Source of the DNA: Pseudoneurospora amorphoporcata
Taxonomy: Eukaryota > Ascomycota > Sordariomycetes > Sordariales > Sordariaceae
Reading direction: 5' to 3'
Assembly (NCBI GenBank): GCA_033297205.1
Contig: MU859242.1
Coordinates: forward strand, 1 to 64,000
Length of the DNA: 64,000 nucleotides
Part shown: one piece after another, positions 1 through 11,600 of the stretch
Numbering within the stretch: the first letter of the stretch is position 1
Layout of the letters: each line of letters begins with the position of its first letter
Made by a program: the position numbers and the translations under genes
The notes under the pieces: model-generated
Database searches by the model: none
Told to the model about the DNA's origin: nothing
What the model saw: only the letters and a program-made list of their open reading frames with translations

Positions 1-48
1 GAGGTTGAGAAGATCAACAAGGCTTTCGAGACCAAAGTAGTTTATTAG
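1..48 (+). CDS. Possible 3' end of a gene truncated by the window edge
   Basis: Frame 1 is open from the first base and stops with TAG at 46-48, giving 15 charged residues (EVEKINKAFETKVVY). The composition is protein-like and the other two forward frames are less convincing. No family can be assigned from so few residues, and this may be chance. Confidence 0.25.
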   Translation, partial: EVEKINKAFETKVVY

Positions 49-2750
49 CTGAATTGAACTACTGTTCCAAGCCCTGAATACAGCCCTTGTCACACCCCTA
101 ACCCTACGCAACTCAAAAATGTTTGGATGATGATGAGGTTAGATAAATTTTATCAAAGAGAAAACCTCTTTTGTATAAAGGATATACATTATCGTCTTCG
201 GGATATGATGTTTTGGACGGTAAGCGAGGTCGTAGTGGACAAAGATTAGAAATATTTTAACATTCGGAGAGTACGTGAAGGAAGTCGTAGGGTGCGGGTA
301 GGATTTCCCCGGGAAGAACGAGAGCAAGTTACATTCACGGTCCGTATACCGCACTGTGAGCAGATTTCTGGTGGATATGAAGGACAAAGACGAGACGGAT
401 GGAATGGGGGGAGGTGAAAGTGAGAGGGGGAAGAGTGAGGGAGGACTATGAGAAGGTCTCCATGACGTTTTTGGCTTGTGCTTGCCCTGTTTTTGCATAC
501 CTAAATCGACGGGTGAGTCAGAACCGTGGAAGGGGAAAGTAGAAGGCTGGGGCGAATGAGGAAGTGTTGAGCAAGATATCTAGGTAGTGAATCTCTTAAT
601 ATTAGGTTGTCGATTCATACAAGTATTAATACCGAGGGTTCCCCTCTTCTTTCTCGTCCTCTTTTTCATTTGTTCACTCCCATAACTTCGAGTCCTCCAC
701 ATTCTTACTCCCCTTTTCTTCTATTTTGCTTTTCCACCCGTCAACCAAATTCATCACTGCCACTTCTATACCTCTTTGTCTTTGTTCACTCCGTTTGCTT
801 TGACAACAGAGCAGACAAGGCCACCTCCACGGCTACCAAGCCATTCTGTCGTACCCGATACCTCTTTCTATGTCCTGTATCTGGTCAGAGGCAAACCAAC
901 CCTACGTTTTCGAAGACGCCGTTTCACACGCGCGCGCGTGCTTGCCGCAACTCAAACCCTCGTCGTCACGATCATTGTGGTCATCCTTGGCCTGAAAACG
1001 AGCTTCAACACAAAACGGTAAGTACCCCTATACCCTTCCCCACATCAATTCCTTTATCGATAGCGATTCGTCAAACAACCGTCCGTAACCTCCTGCTCTT
1101 GCTGACGGAACACATGCTAACAGCATTCACAGACTCACCAACACACCACACACACACACACACACACCCGACAGTCACGATGGACGCTCCCCAGACCGCT
1201 AAGTTGACACTGCCTACCTAGATGTAGCACCAGCAATGGCAACAGTAATGCCAGCCACAGCAGCCGTGACAGCAGCAGCACCAGCAGCACCAGACCGCCA
1301 TCAAAAGTCGTGAGAAGATTCTGGGCGTTTATCGCTTAGACGGCTACGCCAAAGAATCCGCTTCTTCGCAGCAGCGGCCTTCACGGTCAAAACGCCATCA
1401 ACAGCGGCCGAAAAGGCAGCGGCAATCAAGAAAGTACGTTTTGTGGAGTTGGGGGTAAGATGGGGAAATATGACGACTGGGCAGTCAATGGAGGGAGTGC
1501 CCGGGCCCCGGAGGAATGACAGGAGAGTGGCTTGATGGCATTTTGCCTGTCGAGTGTCGCAGGATTAGGGGTTGAGGGGGAAGATGGGTAGGTAGGTACA
1601 TGTAAAGGGGGAATAGAGCACCAACAACAGGCAGAAGAAGGAGATGCTGCTTTACCGGCGGAGGAGGGACATTTCGGTGGGTCAATAGAGGAGGGTATGT
1701 CAGCTGGGCAGAGAGCAACAGGGAAATGTTGGGGAAAGGCAGGAAGAAGATTGCTGGATTGTTTACATTTCTTGGATGGAGCACCTACGTGTCGAAGTAA
1801 ACGGAGTGAATGTAAACACGAGGGTAAAAAAGGATGAAAGGAGAGATGGTAATGAGCTCGTTGATTAAAGGAGGAAGAAAAAGGACGATAGCGGGGTTGG
1901 GGGAATCCCTCGATATACGTTCACGGGTACCTAATTTATAAGGTACCTTATATAGAGCGATAGATTCCAAGATGACCATGTTGTTCAACTGTTTCCCCCT
2001 GCTCTCATCACAGATTGAATCAGTTTTGTATATGTATCGAGGGTTTTCTACCCCTTTGTAGCCCTGTATTTCTCTTTCTTCTGGAATATTCACAAGTCCA
2101 TCACCATCTTGGTGTCTCTTTCAGCGTCATCTATGTTCCCCTCCTTCTGTTCGGTATGTTTCCTTCGACGCCAGGCAATGGACGTGTTGGCACTAGTGAT
2201 CGGATAAATGGAGATATCAGTCGAGCTTTTGGCAGTATTCGGACGGCAAGCAACATTCGGCGGTATGGATTCGACACTGGTTTAGTGTTTACTTGGGTTT
2301 CTTGTGTCGGCGCGTTTATTGAAAGAAATGAATGGCAATCGTGTTCAAGGCTACACCTAAACTCTTGGTTTGGTCTGGATACTCGCATCTGTTAGCATGT
2401 ATTGGTTGAAGAATGGACGAAGGCCATGTCCTCTAGCCGACTCATGAGCCTTGGGACGTGATGTGCCTGACCTGGTTGTATCATTGTATGCCTCAGCCTT
2501 GTACGTCTCGCTTCACGCTTGTCCGCCGCAAGGATCGTAAGCGTCGAGAAAGCAGCCATGGCCGGTCGGATACAGGTTGCGTAACTCGGACCTGACCCCT
2601 CGTAATGGTCAGAGGGCTGAATAGGTGATATTTTCGATCTGTCTACCGAGATACCGACCCACGAGGGCTCTAATCACCATGACTTGTCGTGTCTGGGTAT
2701 CCGACTCTTCTTCTATCTTTGCCTCTCGCTATCGTGGGCTGGGGCTGGTC
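49..2750. other. Intergenic, no supported gene
   Basis: Several open frames of 80-200 codons occur on both strands, but they are Ser/Pro/Thr-rich, overlap one another and show no domain, splice structure or codon preference. The stretch holds a (CA)n microsatellite near 1150 and a CAG-rich patch at about 1225-1305. Nothing else was recognised. Confidence 0.5.
1141..1167. repeat. (CA)n microsatellite
   Basis: About 27 bases of near-perfect CA dinucleotide repeat. Confidence 0.85.
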
Positions 2751-2753
2751 GGT

Positions 2754-3128
2754 TCAGTATGCCGCGGGTTCAACAATCACGAGAGACCGCATGCGCATAG
2801 CATGGCTACCGGTCTTGCGGATCTGTTCGTAGCGCCGGGGGTGGGGGAGATGGGTCTCGTCGACGATGGTACCTGGCGATGCGCGCAGAGCAAAGAGACG
2901 CGGTGCGAGATGTTTTTGATGGCTCGGACGTCTTGCCATTAGAAAATCGGGGACCGTAGGGTTCGACGTGTTCTCGTACTCGACGTGTAAATCCTCGGTG
3001 TTCTTGCTCGCAATGATCATGTCGACGAGTTTTGCGGCAGTCGTGACGAACTCGACGGGGCCATGGTTGGCGTAAACGTCGAGCTTCCTTCGCAGAGCGA
3101 CGGAGGCGTGCGCGTGGTAGCAGGGCAC
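2754..3128 (-). pseudogene. Fragment of an isocitrate/homoisocitrate/isopropylmalate dehydrogenase-type gene
   Basis: The minus-strand reading from 3128 downward contains the segments SVALRRKLDVYAN, GPVEFV and KLVDMIIASKNTEDLHVEYE. In beta-decarboxylating dehydrogenases the matching region reads like S-L-N-V-x-L-R-K-x-L-x-x-Y-A-N, then a pair of valine-rich strands, then V-R-E-N-T-E-x-L-Y, which carries catalytic and metal-pocket contacts. Here the family's R-E-N-T-E has become S-K-N-T-E. Downstream, the helix that should follow reads RAIKNISHRVS only in another frame, so at least one frameshift is present. The N-terminal nucleotide-binding part and the C-terminal half are absent from the flanks. 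It is best read as a relic of a Lys12- or tartrate-dehydrogenase-like gene; which member is not resolvable. Moderate confidence in the homology, high confidence that it is not a working enzyme. Confidence 0.5.
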
Positions 3129-3256
3129 ATGCTTGGAATTTTGGAGCTAGAAGCTTGAAAGCAAGGCGGTCGGTCAAAATTTGAGAGGATTCTTGTCGCG
3201 AAAAAGCAGAAGGCGTGCTCGGAGCTCTTCGATGGGTGACGAGTAAAGATCAACAC

Positions 3257-3991
3257 ACTAGAAAAGGAAAAAAGAAGATTTAGTCATTTAGATGGCTATG
3301 TCGACACCCTCACGAAACTGACACTCGGGTATTGCCTCGCAGCATCTGGAGAGTAAGCACGTCTGCGTCGGGTGTTTATTTCCTTGTCTTTGTTTCACAA
3401 TTGAAATTGAACTGATGAAGGCCAAAGGGCCCTATCACTGGTATGCGGCCTTCAATTCTCTTGCATATCAACATAGCTGAGAAGGCAACCCGCTTGGTTA
3501 GCGCCAGCGGAACCGGACATCACACCTGAGCCACGGCAGCTCCTTTTGTGATGACAAGCGGCAGTACCTCCCAGAACTTCATATATCGTGTGGCCTTCAT
3601 GATGCCTTGGCTTCTACTCCACAGAATCCCCTTACCTAGCCACAATTAGAGGATCGGATGATTGTGTGCGCATGTTCGAGATCCTGATCTATATTACCAT
3701 ATACGTGATCTTATGAAACACGGCCAGCGAACTTCACTTTTGTGTAAGATCTTCTTCTTGATTGTTAGGAGAGCGCGACGATAGTTGCCAACGTGGGGAG
3801 CACGCTAGGAGTGATTGTTGAAAATTGCCTATCAATCGTGTTATCTATATGCACTTAGTACATCTTGCATGCTATCAGGTTCTACTTCCTCCTCTAATGA
3901 ATGTGTCTAAATATTACAACCTTGTTCTTGTCACAGACGGTGATAGGTATGATGGCCAGTATCTGAACGTGCTCAATGACTCCCTCCATTT
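3257..3991. other. Intergenic, no supported gene
   Basis: No open frame above 70 codons and no recognisable RNA gene. AT content rises toward the 3' end. Nothing functional seen. Confidence 0.5.
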
Positions 3992-4067
3992 ACTCCCTAG
4001 GCCCGTGAATAACATGTACTCCCTAGGCCCGTGAATAACATGTATTCCCTAGGCCCGTGAATAACAT
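3992..4067. repeat. Three tandem copies of a 26-bp unit
   Basis: The unit contains the core CCCTAGGCCCGTGAATAACA. Copies start at 3992, 4018 and 4044. The first two are identical, and the third differs by C to T at its second base and is cut short. The array lies just downstream of the 2EXR gene on the opposite strand. Confidence 0.9.
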
Positions 4068-4191
4068 ACTTCGACAACATTCGCAGATACCATGTTGACC
4101 TGGTTGCTAAAACACCATGACAAAAAGATGATGAACAAATCAAGAACCATACTCTCCATGGCCCTTCCATCCAGCAAGAAACCTCAAGTCA

Positions 4192-5904
4192 CTAATCTGT
4201 GAGTTCACCGAGTGAACCCTCTGACATGTCAAACACAGAATAAAGACTCTCCTCTCCGCTTGAACCAGCATCATCGTTATCCTCGTCATGATCGTCGTCG
4301 CTCGTTCCGTCCCAGGTTCCTTGACCAGCCCACTTCCAGTTCAGCCAAGCATCACTACCTTCTTTGTCGCCACCAACCTCGTGGTCGAGATTGTCCAAGT
4401 CAAGCTGCCCATCTTTGACCGGATATACGTGTACACCATCATCGCACCGTGTGCCACATGTAGTCCGAAGCTCTACCACCTCGGATGGCTGTTGATGCCG
4501 CAAAGAAAATCCCGAGACCTCGGAGGGCAAGGTACGGCCGTGTTTCAAGACCCGTATTGGGCCTCGCCTGCAACGCTTGACGCGACGTTTACGAGCGAGT
4601 TTGAAGGAATCGTATACGTCAACCCAGACTCTTCCTGGGTCTACTTTACCCCGCTTTCGTGTGTCCAATTGGGGTTCGCCAACATGAACCCAATCTCCGG
4701 AGTATGCAAGATATTCGTAGTCTGCGAGCTGAAGGGCTTGGTGTCGTTTAAACACCTCGCAGATCCACCCCCAACAGTCCATACAACTCCGGCGGTATTT
4801 TGCTTCGAATGACATATCAGTAGTATCTGGATCGTACATAAGCATCGAGTCCTGGTAGTAGTGGCTGTAGTACGCCCAGACAGGCCACAGACGGCTTCCA
4901 GAGAAGAGTTCTGACCTAAAATCGAGCATGGCTTCCCAAGCCATAGCCTCATCATCATAAGGCTCTTCTGTGATGAAATGGCTTACGACAGTCGATGCTG
5001 TGTTGAGATGATTGTTGAAGAGCTTGTCCAAAGCGCACCAAGTGCATGCTGTTGCGGATGCATTTTTGTGGATATCGAAGTGTCTCCCATCATCGCTGAT
5101 CTCACAAAATGTAAAGGGTTGAACAAACGCATGTTTCACGAAGCTCATATCCTCTGCGAGTGTAAAAACCGTCGGATTCCCGTACTCCGCCGTGAGCCCT
5201 GGGAGGAAGTCCCCTCGAAACATTTTGCAACATGCCAGAGTATCGACGTAGAAGTAATCCATAGCTGGACGCACAATGATGTTGATGTCGAGGTCCCAGA
5301 CGCGAATACTGACATAGCGCTGATTGTGGAGGGCCGCGATGCGTGCCTCGTGGCTGACTTTCAGAAGCGGGTTCGAGTTGTACTCCACAAGGAGGTCGTT
5401 TTGGCAGTGCCTCTCAATGTAGATGTACGGACGCAGGCGGATGTTGGTGGGATCAGGAAAGTCTTTGGGGTCACACACGCCCCAGATCAGTGTCCAAGCC
5501 ACGGGCGGGTTGTCTTCGTAGTCGTTAAGGAACTCTTCCCATACCATGAGACGTATCTCGGATGGGAAACTGGGGAACTTGGAAAACGTCTCCTCGGAGT
5601 TCTGATTCGGTTGGTTGGACTTGGATCTGCCTCTGTGCGAACGGGGCTGCTGCTTTTGGGTGGTGCTCAGTGACCGCGTGGTCATCTTGTGGGCGCGCAT
5701 CTCGGCGGCGGTGCTTCTAGGGATTGAAGCCCCAGAATGGGTAAACTGGTAAAGGGCGTCGGGCAGTAGGCCGATGGAAAGGTATGAGGGATGAGAGAAC
5801 TTGCTTTGAGATAAGAGGGTCAAGAAGCTCGATTTTTGGGGCGACGGAATTGAAGAAGAGTGGGAGCAAATTTTCTCGTGCGGCGGAGTGTGCGAATCAG
5901 GCAC
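4192..5904 (-). CDS. 2EXR-domain protein, function unknown
   Basis: An uninterrupted 570-codon frame. The diagnostic 2EXR start lies about residues 109-130: F-x-K-F-P-x-F-P-S-E-I-R-L-M-V-W-E. It is followed by a conserved LLKVSHEARIAALHN stretch and the DYFYVDTLAC block usual for this large, fungus-specific family of uncharacterised, probably protein-binding proteins. The C-terminus ends in an acidic, serine-containing tail (about residues 530-570, DDDHDEDNDD). No signal peptide or membrane segment is evident. The first 68 residues are Ser/Pro-rich and weakly protein-like, so the real start may be the ATG at 5700 (MRAHKMTTRS), giving about 502 residues. It stands alone with non-coding DNA on both sides. 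The family assignment is strong; no function can be offered. Confidence 0.8.
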   Translation of the reverse strand: MPDSHTPPHEKICSHSSSIPSPQKSSFLTLLSQSKFSHPSYLSIGLLPDALYQFTHSGASIPRSTAAEMRAHKMTTRSLSTTQKQQPRSHRGRSKSNQPNQNSEETFSKFPSFPSEIRLMVWEEFLNDYEDNPPVAWTLIWGVCDPKDFPDPTNIRLRPYIYIERHCQNDLLVEYNSNPLLKVSHEARIAALHNQRYVSIRVWDLDINIIVRPAMDYFYVDTLACCKMFRGDFLPGLTAEYGNPTVFTLAEDMSFVKHAFVQPFTFCEISDDGRHFDIHKNASATACTWCALDKLFNNHLNTASTVVSHFITEEPYDDEAMAWEAMLDFRSELFSGSRLWPVWAYYSHYYQDSMLMYDPDTTDMSFEAKYRRSCMDCWGWICEVFKRHQALQLADYEYLAYSGDWVHVGEPQLDTRKRGKVDPGRVWVDVYDSFKLARKRRVKRCRRGPIRVLKHGRTLPSEVSGFSLRHQQPSEVVELRTTCGTRCDDGVHVYPVKDGQLDLDNLDHEVGGDKEGSDAWLNWKWAGQGTWDGTSDDDHDEDNDDAGSSGEESLYSVFDMSEGSLGELTD

Positions 5905-7601
5905 CCATGACTGACGTGCGCTTTGGAAAGCCTAAAAGGAAGGAGCAAAGGAGCATCGAGGTGACTCTTGCTTGCCACAAGCGGTCAGATGAGTGTTCCA
6001 TAAGGTATTCAGCGAGAGAATGCAGGTGCGGCTCAAGAAAAACCCAAGTCAAACACCCCGCCGCCGAGCCTTCATGGTCACTGACCAGTGCAGGCCGGAC
6101 AGGAAGGAACCTTTCATGCCCCTTCAGTTACGAATCTTTGTAAATACATTGGTAAGGTACTTGTGGTGCAAGCGAGGCTGAGGCGACAGCCTGCCTAGAC
6201 TTGCGTCCGCTCGTGCAGAATAAGGTACTAAATCTTCCTCCTGTACCGGCCAAGTCCAATTGTGTCTAACTACTACTCCGAACTCGGGTGTCTCTTCTCA
6301 TCGGGGCCACACCAGCAATCGCTGCTGTCCCAAACCAACGCCAAACCCTTTCCTTTCAGGCCAGTCAGTTCGGCTTCCTTCCTTGACCAACTGTCACTGT
6401 CATGGAGAAATCTACGACACAGGGCTAACACATCTTTCTGTCACCCGTTCTAATTCGACCACGATCCCAACCATAATGCCGAATCCCGGCCACAAGCGTT
6501 ACATACCACCGCAAGCTCGACTACAAGCACGATAACGACCATGTCCACAGGCATGGGCAGAGGCACGCTCGTAACCAAGGCCACGACCGCATCCCCCTAT
6601 CTTCAACACGTCGCTACCCGACACCGCCTACTCTCCCCGTCCCACCGATAGCGCGCTGGGGCTCCGAGTCCGATGGTGTACACTTCGAGCTGAAAATCAA
6701 ACGAGCGGTGGACGTACAATTGGGGCATACCGCACGAATAAAACGAGGTGTCGTGGCAGGGGTCAGGTCAAGAGGAGGCAGAGAGAACACTCGTCTGGGG
6801 TAGGAATGTCTTTTCAGGCCTCAGGCTTCGCGATTGTAGAATCAAGCGGCTAGCTCCCAGGTGGAATGGAGGCTCGAAAGACAATTGCGAAGTCTGGGGT
6901 TGGAAGGGTGTTTTGACCTAGCCGCGTCGGAGTACCGATCGTGGTTTGGGGAGTCAACGGATGGGCATATGAGAGGGGGATGCCAGATTATCAAAACATT
7001 CCCAGAGAAGTCAAAGAGGGAGGTTGGATGGCATTTCCCTTCGAGATACTCCTCGCAAGTCCCAGAAGAGGTCTTGGCCTGTTTGGATTGAGAGGACCCT
7101 CCCCAAAATACGTTGATAACCCATCGGAAGTCCGGGACCTCGCTTTCGGATACCACTCCATCAATCAGGAACCATCTCCAACCGCAATTCCGCGTGTACT
7201 TGTCGCTACCAAACATCCAGTCAAGTTCCTGCACTGACAGCACTTTAGATGCAAGGGCCCATCTGCAGTCAAACCCAGGGGTCCGGCACGGAAAGTCTCG
7301 ATAGAAGAGGTGTGATTCGCAACGTCGGTCTTGGCAGATTTAGGCAAATGGTGTGTTGCAGATTGAAATCAATTAGTGGCCGACCGGAGATGTGTAGATT
7401 GTGTAGATTTGCTGCCCACTCAACCGGGCGGAGGCCCGAAAGTCATGGTGTTCTACCAAAGTCCGGAACGCCATGTCATTAGAAACGAACGAAAAGAAAA
7501 ACACATAAACAGAGGCATCCCTGTTAGCTCCTCAGCGTCCTCCTCGCCAAGATCTGTTCAAAATAATCCCAAGAAGCATAACCGGAAACTCGTATTCCAC
7601 C
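5905..7601. other. Intergenic, one doubtful ORF
   Basis: The best candidate is a minus-strand frame of 133 codons at 6842-7243 (starting MLSVQELDWMFGSDKYTRN). It is Trp-rich with no recognisable domain and is overlapped by equally open frames on the other strand, so I do not call it a gene. No repeats or RNA genes were seen. Confidence 0.4.
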
Positions 7602-8233
7602 ATGACCAAACACCTCCTTTCCCTCCTGGCCCTCGCCGCTAGTGCCGTCGCAGCCCCGACTCCTCCCCCTCCAACCTACCTCTACAGCGTTAACCTCACC
7701 ATGTCCGCTGGCACCGACCTCGGCCACGTTCCCTATCGGAAGTAGAGCTCTCCTCCCCATCTCTGGCGGTACTTTTTCCGGTCCCAAACTCAACGGTACG
7801 CTCTCCCTTTCCCCGGATCCCCTACCCAATTCCTATCCAATGTCCGCCACTCCCGCCCAACCAACCTAGGCCCAAGCTCAACAAAAAGCAACCCTTTCCC
7901 TCTTCCCCCCCATCCCTTAAGGCCCCATCAAGACTTTGCAGAGTGACCACCAGCCGCTAACCCTCCCGACACCCATCAATAGGCAAAGTAGGCATCGGCC
8001 TCGACTGGGGCTTCACCGACTCCAAGGGCATCTTCAGCCCGGACGCCGTCTACGCTCTGCACACGGACGACAACTCCACCATCATGGTGACTGAGAAGGG
8101 TCACGCGCCGCACGTGCACATCTTGTTCGAGACCAGCAGCGACAAGTACGCGTGGCTAAATGGGATCGTGGGGTACGCGACTGGTGGGCCGTTGGAGGGC
8201 GGGGTGGCGTTGGATGTTTGGCAGGTGAGCTAG
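7602..8233 (+). pseudogene. Secreted DUF3237-family protein, broken by a frameshift
   Basis: The ATG at 7602 starts a clear signal peptide (MTKHLLSLLALAASAVAA, then PTPPPPTY). The mature part follows the DUF3237 pattern: Y-S-V-N-L-T-M, then D-L-G-H-V-P-Y, then A-L-L-P-I-S-G-G-T-F-S-G-P. The reading frame breaks between these: at 7737-7745 the frame runs into TAG, while removing one base near 7737 would restore PYGSRALLPISGG. Exon 1 ends at 7795. A 187-nt intron (7796-7982, GTACGC...AATAG, branch GCTAAC near 7955) leads into exon 2 (7983-8233). Exon 2 carries the family's second half, including HAPHVHILFET, KYAWLNGIVGYA and GGVALDVWQ before TAG. All other family landmarks are intact, so the lesion is either very recent or a base-calling error. 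Family function is unknown. Confidence 0.75.
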
Positions 8234-8642
8234 CTTGATTTGTTGCTTTGGTGTTTTGTTTTGTGTTATGTTGTTTTGGATTTCTTTGCGTCTTGTCCTG
8301 GGTGACGTGCTAGATGGGCCGATGGGGGTGGTGAGGTGGTGATGGGGATGATGGCGGTTGGGGGTTTGGCGCTGGGTGTTGAGATGAGAGGTAGGGGATG
8401 GGATGTCGTTGGTGAGGGCGTTTTGCGTGATGAGTTGGTAACTAAGAGAGAAAGATGCTGACGGATGGGTGGTTTCCGTTGTTAGATTGGTGGGTGAAGT
8501 TCTCGAAGGTGCTTGGTTCCTGATATTGTTGGGTTAAAAATTTGGTGTCGGGTCAGGGTCGAGGCCGATACCTTAGCTATCCTTTGCGATGACTATAGGG
8601 ACGCTCATTGTATCATGCCAGGTCAACATTCAAGGGCGTCGG
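8234..8642. other. Intergenic, T/G-rich, nothing recognised
   Basis: Short spacer between the DUF3237 gene and the 3' end of the NACHT pseudogene. It is rich in TTG and GGT runs on the plus strand. No open frame of note. Confidence 0.5.
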
Positions 8643-8645
8643 CTA

Positions 8646-11600
8646 AGATATGGGGACCTTTTGTCTCCCGACCGATATCCTCACTGATGTGAGGCCGTTC
8701 TTTCTCTCAAATTCAGCCTCGAACTGTTTCCTGTTGTCTTCCCCATTGTTCGTGGGAGGTGAACTCAGGAACAGTTTGCGGAGACCCTCGTCAACGGCAG
8801 ATCCCGTGAAGTTTTGCTTGAATATCCTGTTATAAAGTTCGCCCGTCTCACTCCAGTTGAGTGGGAGCGCTCGTCGATCGGAGAGCCACTTGTGAGAATC
8901 TGTAATCCGTGTTTCTGCTTTGAAAACGGAGTTAATTTGGGAGCTGAGTTCCTGCCGTAGCAGTTTTCCACTTTTACCTTCAAGCAAAGAACATATCGCC
9001 TCCGACTGGCGCTCGCTCGGTGAAATACTGACACTATCAATGCTCTTGTCTCAATGATTCCTGGTGATAAGGAGCACTTTTCTGTACATTATATAGTTTT
9101 CAAGCCTTGCGATAACCTGATCGTATTCGCTGCTGTATAACATTCTTGGTTTCCTTGAACTTGACGGCTTGTCCTCTGCAGCTACCGAGTTGAGAGTATC
9201 TCTGAGTCTTCAGCTTGGTGATTCTCATACTTCCATCCTTTATCCCTACGGCTATTGCGAATTCCCCTCTTTAAATACGCAACCATAGATGATATCGAAG
9301 GAGAAAGGGAGTGTGCAGATCATGCAAAACCACCACGGAACAAGGGTTTCGACACGTCTCTCATCTAACTTGAGCAACTCCGATCCAGGATTTTATACAG
9401 TGTACTTAGTACTGAAATCGCCAGGTACGCTAGAGCTTCTGTAAAAAGCCAAGATGTAAGGTCACGATAAGCCAGTTGACCATGAACAGGAAGTTGGCTG
9501 GGTATGCGAATTGGCCATTGTGGAAAGCGTATACCTCTCTTGATAGTCCCTCGCAGGCCGTACTTCTGCATGTACGGCCACACTGCATGGCTGGCACGAC
9601 TTTTGGGATGACTAGATAAGTACCGCTTTCCTAGCTCCGCTTCGTGATTCGTCCCTTTCGCCCAAAGGCACAAAGAAGCTAGGATATCTTTGCGTGATAA
9701 CCATTACTAGCTCGGCCAGGAATTCACTCCATGGTCCGCCGTCGGTGTTTTGACGCATGTCAAAGGTAGCCTGGTCAACAATGGCCATGATGGCTTGATA
9801 CCGATCTAGTAGTCTATCAGGGAATTCGTTCATGAGTCTCGCCAACGATGTGTCGAATGCAATCTCCACGGGCCGGCAGACTGGATCACTCCATGAACCA
9901 TACACCAGGTACCGTGAGATGCGCGATTGAAGGAGTTCGATGTTGACCTCGTGTTCAGTCGACACATAGCTCTGCATAATCTTTCTGCCAAGGGGTTTGT
10001 CAAGTATGAAATCCCTCGCTGTGCGATGAATGAAAACAATTTGTGTACAAAACGCAGCCCCCCAGAGCTTGACCAAGTCATGCGCTGAAGGCAGAAGTCC
10101 GTCCTTGCCATCTTCACCAGGAGAGAAAAAGGCAGATAGGGGCATAAGAAGCAACCTGGTCCAAGTACAAGACTGAAACTCCTTGTAAGACCATTGTTGG
10201 TGCGGTTTTATGTCATGAATCTCGAGGAGGCCGCTGCAGCATGATTGGATTCGCTGGCGAGTATGCTCGATTGTGTCATTGTGGCGAGCAAGTCTCTCAA
10301 TATCAGTGTGCGCTTGCGGTGGAGAATATCTCGGCGTCATCTGTCGATGCATGAGATTGTTATGTCGAGTAAAGATACGTGAGCATCATTGGAAACCATC
10401 AAATCTTATGAATCGCTAGAGGGCAGCGTATACCATTGGATCACCAGCTGAAAGTGATGCGCCGCCTCCGCACGGTAGTCTTCCTCATCTTCGCCGCGTC
10501 TTTGCCATGTCTCGTTGTACAAATAACGCCTTTTGGCAATTTCTCGATTCGCCTCAATACCTCGTCCAGGGAGCCGATGGTCTCACGTCCGTTATGGATT
10601 CTGCGTAGGACGAGGTGAACCCATAGAAAAACGCCCTCTGAACGGTCGATGACCAGGTTTATGATCTCATCGCAAATCGCTTCGTTCTTGTTGGCATTGA
10701 TTCCAGTATCAGAAAGTGAGAAGTCCCTGAGGAAGTCCCTGACGGCCATGGAAATGTCTATCCTTGTGAGGTCCTGTAGCCTGAATTTGGGACATACTCG
10801 TCCTGCTATTCTCTCGAGCGGTACTTCTGGGCGGCTGGCAACACAAAGCTTGATTTCAGGCTGCGCTTGCAATAGATCTTTGATGAAGCGATGAAATTCC
10901 ACTCTGTCTTCGCCATCAACTTCGTCAAGTCCATTAAGGAATATGCAAATCCGTTTGTCAAGATTGCGAATGGCCTCCCAGAGGACTTGTCTAAGCTCGG
11001 TTTTGGACCACTCGTCAACATGGGAACGGTGATCGAGGAAAGAAAACTGGAGCGTCAGTTGATCGACGAGCCCGTCTCCTTGTTCGAGTGGCTGGTAGAG
11101 CAAAGAGCAAAGGACCTTATGCATACTCCTTTGATCTTTTGTTCCGGAAATCCAGAGAAAATGCAATAGGATGATTGGATCATCGGTCCAGTTGCTGAGT
11201 TCGTGCCGAGTGCGCTCGTCTCTGACAAGCAACTTCATCAACGTGCTCTTGCCTGAGCCAGGCTTGCCCTCGATCCAGTAAATTCTCTCACTTGACTCCA
11301 GCCATGCGACAAAATTGTCCCACTTGCCATGCTTTTCATTTTTGAAGATCCATTCCAAGGTTTTTCGTGGGATTCGCTGACGTGATCTCGCCTTGAGTTG
11401 AATTCGGGGAACGCTAGACTGCCGAGAGCCCTCTCTCGTCTTGACATTTGGTCGGCTTCCTTCTTTCCTGCGCGGCGGATTGAGAGGCAAGCCTATGGTA
11501 TTCAGGTTAGTATTTGTGGTCCTCGTAGTATTACGCCTGTAGAGAAATACATACCATAACTGTCGGAGAAGCCCGGTTTGCAGTGTCTGCTCAGCCCGTT

